In this document: in pieces, positions 1 through 5,827 of the stretch
Position numbering within the stretch: the first letter of the stretch is position 1
Layout of the letters: each line of letters starts with the position of its first letter
NCBI GenBank assembly: GCA_021778875.1
Contig: JAJYBT010000030.1
Span: 1 to 10,730, forward strand
Source: Acidobacteriota bacterium
GTDB taxonomy: Bacteria > Acidobacteriota > Terriglobia > Terriglobales > Acidobacteriaceae
DNA length: 10,730 bases
Direction: 5' to 3'
The notes under the pieces: generated by a model
Seen by the model: only the letters and a program-made list of their open reading frames with translations
What the model was told of the DNA's origin: nothing
The model's database searches: none
Position numbers and translations under genes: made by a program

Positions 1-9
1 GGGTAGCTA

Positions 10-1353
10 GTGCTGAAGGTGGCGCTGATTGAGAAGACGCCGAAGCTGGGCGGGACGTGTCTGCATGTGGGCTGCATTCCGACGAAGGCGCTCCTCTTCA
101 ACGCCGAGCTGTGGGATCACCTGAAGCATGCGGGCGAGTACGGCATCGACGGCGTGGAGGGGCGCGCGCTGAACTGGGAGGCTGTGCAGAAGCGCAAGAG
201 CGCGATCGTGACCAAGCACGCCAAGGGTCTGGAATTCCTGATGAAGAAGAACAAGGTGACGGTGATTCCTGGCTATGGGCGGCTGACGGGTGCGGCAAAG
301 GATGGCGTGCATACCGTAGCGCTGACGGACGTGCCCGAAGGCGCGGCAAGCGAGGTTAAGGCGAAGAATGTGATTCTGGCGACGGGTTCTGAGGCGAAGA
401 CGATTTTTGGCCTCGCGCCGGATGAGCGCATTTTGACGAATATCGAGATGCTGAGCGTGACGGCGCCGCCGAAGTCGCTGATTGTGATTGGTGCGGGCGC
501 GGTGGGCGTGGAGTTTGGCTCGATTTTCAGGAGCTTTGGAGCGGAGATTACCATCGTCGAGTTTCTGCCGCGGATTGTGCCGGTGGAGGACGAGGACGTT
601 TCAAAGGAACTGACGCGCCTCTTCAAGAAGCGCGGCATCGACGTGAACACCGGCGCGAAGGTGGAGAAGATTGAGAAGACCGAGACGGGCGTGAAGGTGA
701 CATGGACCGGCGCGAACGGCAAGACGGTGGAGAAGGAAGCCGAGAAGGTGCTGGTGGCCGTGGGGCGCTCTCCGCGGACGGAGAACGTGGGCCTGGAGAC
801 GACGCGCGTGGAGTTGGAGCGCGGCTTTGTGAAGGTGAACGAGGCGCAGGAGACGGCGGAGCCGGGCGTCTATGCCGTGGGCGACATTGTGGCCGGGCTG
901 CCGCAACTGGCGCACGTGGCCGGCATGAGCGGCATTGTGGCGGTGACAAAGATTGCCGGGCGCACGTACAGGCCGGTGCGGAAGGACCGCATTCCGGGGG
1001 CGACGTATTGCGAGCCGCAGATTGGCTCGGTGGGGCTGACGGAGGCGCAGGCGAAGGACAAGGGCTACACGGTGAAGGTGGGCAAGTTCCCGTTTGCGGG
1101 CAACTCCAAGGCGACGATTGTGGGCAGCCATGACGGCTTTGTGAAGATTGTGGCGGACGCGAAGTACGGGGAGATTCTGGGCGTACACATCCTGGGGCCA
1201 CAAGCGACGGAGCTGATTGCCGAGGCGGTGGCGGTGATGGAGCTGGAAGGCACGGTGGAGGAGATGATGTTCACCATTCACGCGCACCCGACGCTGGCCG
1301 AGAGCATGCTGGACGCGTTTGCGGCGGTGGAGGGGATGGCGGTGAACGCGTAG
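10..1353 (+). CDS. lpdA: Dihydrolipoyl dehydrogenase (E3), 5'-incomplete or N-terminally truncated
   Basis: Flavoprotein that reoxidises dihydrolipoamide with NAD+ in 2-oxoacid dehydrogenase complexes and the glycine cleavage system; cytoplasmic. The 447 readable residues begin inside the first FAD-binding fold (LKVALIEK). They include the redox disulfide motif GGTCLHVGCIPTK (Cys17, Cys22), the second Rossmann motif GAGAVG (161-166) for NAD, the FAD-contacting VYAVGDI (287-293) and the C-terminal dimer-interface HPTLAE with catalytic His426 and Glu431. Family members are normally about 465-475 residues, so some 25-30 residues carrying the first GxGxxG motif are missing. The window edge cuts the gene, but an in-frame TAG at 4-6 lies just before the GTG at 10, so a true truncation, a frameshift or an error at a contig end are all possible. 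The function of the family is certain; whether this copy is intact is not. Confidence 0.9.
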   Translation: MLKVALIEKTPKLGGTCLHVGCIPTKALLFNAELWDHLKHAGEYGIDGVEGRALNWEAVQKRKSAIVTKHAKGLEFLMKKNKVTVIPGYGRLTGAAKDGVHTVALTDVPEGAASEVKAKNVILATGSEAKTIFGLAPDERILTNIEMLSVTAPPKSLIVIGAGAVGVEFGSIFRSFGAEITIVEFLPRIVPVEDEDVSKELTRLFKKRGIDVNTGAKVEKIEKTETGVKVTWTGANGKTVEKEAEKVLVAVGRSPRTENVGLETTRVELERGFVKVNEAQETAEPGVYAVGDIVAGLPQLAHVAGMSGIVAVTKIAGRTYRPVRKDRIPGATYCEPQIGSVGLTEAQAKDKGYTVKVGKFPFAGNSKATIVGSHDGFVKIVADAKYGEILGVHILGPQATELIAEAVAVMELEGTVEEMMFTIHAHPTLAESMLDAFAAVEGMAVNA

Positions 1354-1395
1354 AAGGGCACCATGCGCGCTGGCGTCAACACACGTTGAAACAAA

Positions 1396-1431
1396 GGTGC
1401 CGCGTTCGCTGCGCTGCATGAATACGGCACC
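1396..1431. other. Inverted repeat between lpdA and the PNPOx-like gene
   Basis: GGTGCCG (1396-1402) and CGGCACC (1425-1431) are perfect 7-bp complements around a 22-nt loop. A further GGCACC at 1357-1362, just after the lpdA stop, could pair with the left arm instead, so two hairpins compete. No T-run follows, so it is not a classic intrinsic terminator. Whether it acts in ending lpdA transcripts or in the leader of the next gene is not shown by the sequence. Confidence 0.35.
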
Positions 1432-1481
1432 GCAAATGCAGCTAGACTTGAAGAGGGCCATTCCCCGGATAGGTGTCGCAC

Positions 1482-2078
1482 ATGAGCAAGTTCTTCCCAG
1501 TAATCGAGCCGGAACTTCGCGCGTTCATCGAACGCCAGCACATCTTCTTTAATGCCTCGGCTGCCGCTGAGAGCCGGGTGAACGTCTCTCCGCGCGACAG
1601 GAAGTCGCTGCGCATTCTTGACGAGCAGACTGTCGTCTGGCTCGACCTTACCGGCAGCGGCAACGAGACCGCCGCGCATCTTCGCGCCGACGGCCGCTTG
1701 ACTCTCATGTTCTGCTCCTTCGACGGAGCGCCGCTGATCCTGCGCCTGTATGGCAAGGGCCGCTCCATTCATCGCGGCAGCGAAGAGTACGCAGCGTTGC
1801 TCGCCGCGCACTATGGCAATGCCGAGCCGCCGGGCGCGCGCCAGATGACGCGGCTCGATGTAGACCTGGTGCAGACCTCATGCGGCTTCAACGTGCCAAT
1901 GTACGAGTACGCCGGTGAGCGCGAAACGCTAATCCGCTGGGCCGAGAAGAAAGGGTCTGACGGCATTGAAGCCTACCAGCGCGAGAAGAATGCGCGCAGC
2001 ATTGACGGCCTGTCCACCGGGCTGCTCGAAGCCATTGACCAGATGCAGGCCGAGGCAAAGCAGCACCCCGGCCAGTGA
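1482..2078 (+). CDS. Pyridoxamine 5'-phosphate oxidase-like (split-barrel, FMN-binding) family protein
   Basis: A 198-residue cytoplasmic protein of the PNPOx-like split β-barrel superfamily. Members bind FMN, F420 or related cofactors; most are not true PdxH enzymes and their substrates are unknown. Recognisable family blocks are FFNAS...RVNVSPRDR (22-40), VVWLDLTGSGNETAAHL (51-67), LMFCSFDGAPLILRLYGKG (75-93) and VQTSCGFNVPMYEYAGER (130-147), followed by a helical C-terminus with KNARSIDGL. The ATG at 1482 is preferred because MSKFFP is a natural family start; an in-frame GTG at 1473 would add only three residues. It stands alone, 128 bases after lpdA, with no partner gene to suggest a substrate. 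Family assignment is strong; the specific reaction is unknown. Confidence 0.85.
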   Translation: MSKFFPVIEPELRAFIERQHIFFNASAAAESRVNVSPRDRKSLRILDEQTVVWLDLTGSGNETAAHLRADGRLTLMFCSFDGAPLILRLYGKGRSIHRGSEEYAALLAAHYGNAEPPGARQMTRLDVDLVQTSCGFNVPMYEYAGERETLIRWAEKKGSDGIEAYQREKNARSIDGLSTGLLEAIDQMQAEAKQHPGQ

Positions 2079-2155
2079 TTTCTTGTCGCGGCCGCAACGT
2101 GTGGCCCGAATTGCTTTCCTGTTGCCCCGGGGTGCCAACGTACCGGAGGTAACGC

Positions 2156-2236
2156 CTGGGACAAGCGAACTTTGGTTTTGTCGATGAAGTAGGCCAGCGG
2201 CATTGGGCCCTGGTCACCTTTGCCGCGGGTGCGGAT
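2156..2236 (-). pseudogene. Remnant of the 3' end of a threonyl-tRNA synthetase gene
   Basis: Read on the minus strand, this encodes IRTRGKGDQGPMPLAYFIDK followed by TKVRLSQ. The intact ThrRS C-terminus in this window reads VRTRGKGDQGSMPLADFIAK (residues 646-665) followed by AKALVASQ. Over 2174-2236 the DNA aligns without gaps to 5860-5922 with 52 of 63 matches, including 16 identical bases at 2220-2235. Similarity stops abruptly at 2236 on the upstream side, and no stop codon is present where the ThrRS stop should be, so the piece cannot be functional. Differences fall at both silent and replacing positions, so it is either old or derived from a different thrS allele. It lies in the same orientation as the intact gene, with the polyketide operon between the two copies. 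Confidence 0.75.
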
Positions 2237-2250
2237 GGCACAAAGTGCCA
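2236..2250. repeat. Perfect 15-bp palindrome at the edge of the thrS remnant
   Basis: TGGCACAAAGTGCCA has perfect 6-bp arms around AAA. It begins exactly at the last base of the thrS-like similarity. It could be an operator for the polyketide operon 183 bases downstream, a recombinase-related site, or chance. No second copy was seen in the window. Confidence 0.45.
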
Positions 2251-2420
2251 ATGGAGTTTTGGCGCCATCAGATTTGCAGCAACAAATACTTGCCAATGTG
2301 GTTGCTTATCGTCGAGGTTTGAGTCCATGTAGTCAGCGCGAACTGCGTGGATGGGTTTTCCCCCGGTTCGGATCATGCGGCGACGCTCCTGCGGGAGCCG
2401 GAACGGACGCGTGACTTCCC

Positions 2421-2426
2421 TGGAGG
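2421..2426 (+). promoter_or_regulatory. Ribosome binding site of the type III PKS gene
   Basis: TGGAGG lies 6 bases before the ATG at 2433 and supports that start. It is the only strong Shine-Dalgarno sequence at the head of the four-gene overlapping operon. Confidence 0.6.
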
Positions 2427-2432
2427 TTTCTG

Positions 2433-3494
2433 ATGGCAGGGGTCTATCTGCGGCGCATTGGAACGGCTACGCCGGAGCACGACATCCACGAAAAGTTTGT
2501 TGCCTTTGCGGGCAATATGCTGCAGGATCGGCGGGCGCGCGCGATTTTTCAGCGCATGGCGGCGAAGTCAGAGATCCATCATCGCTTCTCGTGTCTGCAG
2601 GAGGATCCGACAGGAGAGGGCGCGGGATGCGATGCGTTTTCGTTTTACGGGAGCGGAAGTTTTCCTTCCACCGCGAAGCGCATGAAGGTCTTTGAGGAGT
2701 CTGCGCCGGCGCTGCTGCGCAAGACTCTGGATCGGCTTGCGTTGACCACGGAGGAGCGCAGCCGCATTCGCCATGTGATTGTGACCTGCTGCACGGGCTT
2801 TTATGCGCCTGGGCTGGATTTCGACATCGTTGATTATCTTGGTCTGCCGGACGCGACGGAGCGGACGATGGTGGGCTTTATGGGCTGCTATGCGGCCATC
2901 AACGCGCTGAAGCTGGCGCGGCACGTGGTTCGCTCCGAGCCGGATTCGAGCGCGCTGGTGGTGAATCTTGAGCTGTGCTCGCTGCACTTTCACGAGACGC
3001 AGGATCTGACGGAGGTCATCTCTTTCACTTTGTTTGCCGATGGGTGCGCGGCGAGCCTGGTGAGCAGCGAGCCGGGCGGGCTGGAACTCGACAGCTTTCA
3101 GGCGATGCGCATTGAGAACTCGCGCGACCTGATCACGTGGCGCGTGGGCGATCTGGGCTTTGATATGTTCCTTTCTACGCGTGTGCCCGCAACGATCGCC
3201 ACGGCGATGCGTGCGCATGCAACTTCAGGCGCGGCGGGAACGGATATCGACCTGTGGGCGATTCATCCCGGCGGGCGCTCGATTCTGGATGCGGTGGAAG
3301 ACGGGCTTGGCCTGCATCCGGAGGCACTGCGGATCTCGCGCAGCGTGCTGTCGTCGTTCGGCAATATGTCATCGGCGACGGTGATGTTTGTGCTGGAGAG
3401 ACTGATGCAGGAGGCCCAGAGCGGCCAGAAGGGATGCGCAATCTCCTTTGGGCCGGGACTGACGGCGGAGATGATGCGCTTCCATGTGGCCTGA
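2433..3494 (+). CDS. Type III polyketide synthase (chalcone/stilbene synthase superfamily)
   Basis: A 353-residue homodimer-type condensing enzyme that extends an acyl-CoA or acyl-ACP starter with malonyl-CoA and cyclises the chain into a resorcinol, pyrone or other phenolic ring; cytoplasmic. The thiolase-fold catalytic triad is complete: Cys152 in GFMGCYAA, His278 in WAIHPGG and Asn311 in SSFGNMSSAT. Other family blocks are VTCCTGFYAPGLDFDIV (117-133), the segment FADGCAASLV (201-210) and the C-terminal CAISFGPGLTAEMM. The length is typical of bacterial members. The start is fixed by a TGGAGG site. The stop overlaps the next gene by 11 bases. The neighbours (methyltransferase, FAD oxidoreductase) match the known layout of alkylresorcinol/phenolic-lipid clusters such as srsABC of Streptomyces griseus. 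The starter unit and exact product cannot be read from the sequence; a naphthol-type product remains possible. Confidence 0.92.
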   Translation: MAGVYLRRIGTATPEHDIHEKFVAFAGNMLQDRRARAIFQRMAAKSEIHHRFSCLQEDPTGEGAGCDAFSFYGSGSFPSTAKRMKVFEESAPALLRKTLDRLALTTEERSRIRHVIVTCCTGFYAPGLDFDIVDYLGLPDATERTMVGFMGCYAAINALKLARHVVRSEPDSSALVVNLELCSLHFHETQDLTEVISFTLFADGCAASLVSSEPGGLELDSFQAMRIENSRDLITWRVGDLGFDMFLSTRVPATIATAMRAHATSGAAGTDIDLWAIHPGGRSILDAVEDGLGLHPEALRISRSVLSSFGNMSSATVMFVLERLMQEAQSGQKGCAISFGPGLTAEMMRFHVA

Positions 3495-4200
3495 GTCTGA
3501 TGCATTTCTGCGTCGCGCGCAGCTGACAGAGTGGATGGACGATCCCTGCAGCTACGCGGAGTTTCGCGCGTGCCTGCGCGACCTGACGCAGGTGAATCGC
3601 ATCGTGTTTTCATATCGTCCCACGCTCCGCTGGCTGGAGCAATTTGCGTTGCGCGGGCGCGGGCCGCTGCACATTGTGGACGTGGGCAGTGGAGCGGGAG
3701 ATATGTTGCGGCGCATTGAGGCCTGGGCGCGCACACGAGGCGTTGCGGTCCGGCTGACCGGCATCGACCTGAATCCCCATGCCGCGCAGGCCGCGCGTGA
3801 ATTCACCGGATCAGACAGCGGTATTGAATGGGTGACCTGCGGAGCGTTTGAATACCGGCCGCCGGTTTCAATTGACCTGGTGATCAGTTCGCTGTTCACG
3901 CATCATCTGGCGGATGCGGAGATTGTGAGCTTTCTGCAGTGGATGGAGCGCACGGCCGCGCGGGGCTGGTTCATCAACGACCTATATCGTAGTGAGCGCT
4001 CCTACCATGCGTTCAAGCTGCTGGCGGGCGCGATGCGCTGGCATCGCTTTGTGCGGCATGATGGTCCGGTGTCGATTCAACGAAGCTTTCGAGCCGATGA
4101 CTGGGCGGGGTATGCGCGGCAGGCGGGATTGCGCGATGCCACTTTACGGATTGAGAGCGCATGGCCAGGGCGGCTTTGCGTGGCGCGGGTGAAGCCGTGA
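3484..4200 (+). CDS. Class I SAM-dependent methyltransferase in the type III PKS operon
   Basis: A 238-residue cytoplasmic methyltransferase with a Rossmann fold. Motif I is IVDVGSGAGD (64-73), and the acidic residue binding the SAM ribose is Asp95 in LTGIDLNP. The later motif region is IDLVISSLFTHHL (130-142), followed by WFINDLYRS (162-170). The N-terminal part (MDDP, then RDLTQVNRI) is the lid region common in small-molecule methyltransferases. Its ATG lies inside the PKS gene (11-base overlap), implying translational coupling. By position it probably methylates the phenolic polyketide on oxygen or carbon, as SrsB does to alkylresorcinols; this is inferred from context and not visible in the active site. 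The C-terminus overlaps the flavoprotein gene. Confidence 0.85.
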   Translation: MWPESDAFLRRAQLTEWMDDPCSYAEFRACLRDLTQVNRIVFSYRPTLRWLEQFALRGRGPLHIVDVGSGAGDMLRRIEAWARTRGVAVRLTGIDLNPHAAQAAREFTGSDSGIEWVTCGAFEYRPPVSIDLVISSLFTHHLADAEIVSFLQWMERTAARGWFINDLYRSERSYHAFKLLAGAMRWHRFVRHDGPVSIQRSFRADDWAGYARQAGLRDATLRIESAWPGRLCVARVKP

Positions 4201-5357
4201 CCGGCACGCTGCAGCGCGAAAGAGAAGCGCTGATTGTGGGCGGCGGACTGGCCGGGGCTGCGCTCGGCATCCTGCTGGCGCGCCACGGACGGGCCACAGA
4301 GATTCTGGAACAACGGGCTGCGCCGCAGCACCAGGTCTGCGGGGAGTTCCTGAGCCGCGAGGCGGTCGAGTACCTGGAGCAACTGGGCGTGCCGCTGCGC
4401 GCTCTGGGCGCAGTTGCCATTCACGCTGTCCGCCTTCACGCGCGCACCACGATTGCCGCCTGCGAGCTGCCTTTTCCGGCGATGTCTCTTACGCGGCGCG
4501 CGCTGGACGAGGCCCTGCTTTTGCTTGCGGCACGAGAGGGTGCGGTGGTTTCGCGGGGGCGGCGGGTGGACGGGTTGATGCGCGGTGAAGATGGCTGGCG
4601 CGCCACGTTGCGGGACGGCGCAACGGTGACTGCGCCAACGGCCTTTCTTGCGACGGGCAAGCATGACCTTGCGGGGCACCGGCGGCCAGCGGGCAGGCAG
4701 AACAACCTCGTTGCGTTCAAGATGTACTTCCGGCTTTCGGCGGAGCAGCAGCGTGCTTTGAGCGGATGGGTAGAGTTGTTCCTCTTTCCGGGTGGGTATG
4801 CGGGTCTGCAGATGGTCGAGGAAGGCCAGGCCAATCTGTGTCTTCTAATGGAACGAAGCAGGCTGGAGCGCTGCGGCAGGAACTGGCCGGGGCTGCTGGC
4901 GCACGTGCTGCGCTGGTCAGTTGCGCTGGCAGAGCGGCTGGAGGGTGCCGAGCCGCTGCTGCCAAAGCCGCTTGCGCTTTCGTCTATTCCCTACGGCCTG
5001 TTGATGCAGACTGCGCAGGATGGTTTGTGGAGACTGGGCGATCAGGCGGCGGTTATTCCGTCGTTCTCAGGCGACGGCATGTCGATTGCGCTGCACAGCG
5101 CGCATCTTGCCGCGGAAATGTACATGCGTGGCGGCACGGCCGCAGAGTATGCTCGGAAGCTACGGCAGGGGCTCAGGCCCGCGGTGCAGTTGGCGACGAT
5201 GTTTTCGCGGCTGATGGTGCGAGCGCCCGTGCTTGCGCAGGCAGTGCGCCTGTGGCCCGGCGTGCTGGCCCATTGTGCGTCGCACACGCGGGTTCCTGAG
5301 GAGGCATTATTGACGGAGACGTTTCACCTGCGGCGCAGAGACGCAGAGCCATGGTGA
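4197..5357 (+). CDS. FAD-dependent oxidoreductase/monooxygenase of the type III PKS operon
   Basis: A flavoprotein of the geranylgeranyl-reductase / aromatic hydroxylase superfamily, 386 residues from the GTG at 4197. It shows the dinucleotide motif ALIVGGGLAGAALG near the N-terminus (GGGLAG at 15-20), the family signature QVCGEFLS (46-53), and the second FAD motif LWRLGDQAAVIP...SGDGMSIAL (277-298) with Gly-Asp at 281-282. There are no clear membrane spans. GTG 4197 is chosen because it overlaps the methyltransferase stop as GTGA and places the FAD motif at the usual distance; an in-frame ATG at 4161 would add 12 residues and give a 40-base overlap. By analogy with SrsC it may hydroxylate the methylated phenol towards a quinone, but a reductase role is also possible. 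The 3' end overlaps the DUF2147 gene by 7 bases. Confidence 0.85.
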   Translation: MTGTLQREREALIVGGGLAGAALGILLARHGRATEILEQRAAPQHQVCGEFLSREAVEYLEQLGVPLRALGAVAIHAVRLHARTTIAACELPFPAMSLTRRALDEALLLLAAREGAVVSRGRRVDGLMRGEDGWRATLRDGATVTAPTAFLATGKHDLAGHRRPAGRQNNLVAFKMYFRLSAEQQRALSGWVELFLFPGGYAGLQMVEEGQANLCLLMERSRLERCGRNWPGLLAHVLRWSVALAERLEGAEPLLPKPLALSSIPYGLLMQTAQDGLWRLGDQAAVIPSFSGDGMSIALHSAHLAAEMYMRGGTAAEYARKLRQGLRPAVQLATMFSRLMVRAPVLAQAVRLWPGVLAHCASHTRVPEEALLTETFHLRRRDAEPW

Positions 5358-5827
5358 AGTCGAGGATGTTTCTCGCGATGCGATGGGTGCTGCTGGCAGC
5401 CTGTCTGGGCGCACTGGCGGGCCCAGCGCAGGTGCGCGCGCAATCTGCGAGCGTGCTGGGCGACTGGGTGGAGCCGACCGGCTCCGTTTTGCACATTGGG
5501 CGTTGCGGCAGCGATGTGTGCCTGTGGATTGTTTCCCTGAGCAAACATGCGAAAGCGCAGACGGACATTCACAATCCCGACCCAAGCCTGCAGAGCCGTG
5601 CGCTTTGCGGGTTGAAGATCGGGAGCGGCTTCATCTTGCGCGATGCCACGCACGCTACGGACGGCACACTCTATGACCCGAAGACGGGCAAGACCTACCA
5701 TGGGGCGTTGACGGCTGAGGGTGAAGAGCTGGATTTGCGCGGCTACGTCGGCATTCCGTTGTTTGGAAGGTCGCAGAGATGGACGCGGGCGGCAGGTCCT
5801 GTGAAAGGCTGCGCGCCCGCGCATTAG
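5351..5827 (+). CDS. Exported DUF2147-family protein
   Basis: A 158-residue protein with an N-terminal signal peptide (charged MVKSR, hydrophobic core about 11-24, likely cleavage near VRA-QS at 30/31), so probably periplasmic. The mature part is a DUF2147 domain. Its marks are LGDWVEP (36-42), the cysteine pair in GRCGSDVC (50-57), HNPDPSLQSRALCG (74-87), the GF of SGFIL, LYDPKTGKTYHG (107-118) and LRGYVGIPLFGRSQRWTR (129-146). The family is common in Gram-negative bacteria and its molecular role is not established. Its ATG overlaps the end of the flavoprotein gene (ATGGTGA), which ties it to the polyketide operon. The stop overlaps the thrS stop by 4 bases on the opposite strand. Family assignment is firm; any role with the polyketide is inference. 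In-frame ATGs at 5366 and 5378 would shorten the signal peptide. Confidence 0.85.
   Translation: MVKSRMFLAMRWVLLAACLGALAGPAQVRAQSASVLGDWVEPTGSVLHIGRCGSDVCLWIVSLSKHAKAQTDIHNPDPSLQSRALCGLKIGSGFILRDATHATDGTLYDPKTGKTYHGALTAEGEELDLRGYVGIPLFGRSQRWTRAAGPVKGCAPAH

Larger units (their letters stand above)
2079..2432. other. Gene-poor region with decayed thrS fragment
   Basis: These 354 bases between the PNPOx-like gene and the polyketide synthase hold no convincing gene. They contain a minus-strand remnant of a threonyl-tRNA synthetase 3' end (2156-2236), a perfect palindrome touching its edge (2236-2250), a second palindrome TGGCGCCA (2260-2267), a direct repeat TGCCAATG (2246-2253 and 2291-2298), and presumably the promoter of the downstream operon, for which no convincing -35/-10 pair was found. 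The part from about 2237 to 2330 looks more AT-rich than its neighbours. Open frames across it have no recognisable domain and appear to be chance. Confidence 0.6.

Noticed and set aside
601..1461. Minus-strand open frame of 286 codons opposite lpdA
   Set aside because: Arg/His/Leu-rich shadow of a conserved gene with no motif; a by-product of high GC in codon third positions.
1888..2376. Minus-strand open frame of 162 codons across the gap before the PKS gene
   Set aside because: It overlaps the end of the PNPOx-like gene, shows no known domain, and is in a different frame from the thrS remnant that explains part of the region.
2237..2432. Insertion sequence remnant next to the thrS fragment
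   Set aside because: The base composition differs, but no transposase motif, terminal inverted repeats or target duplication could be identified.
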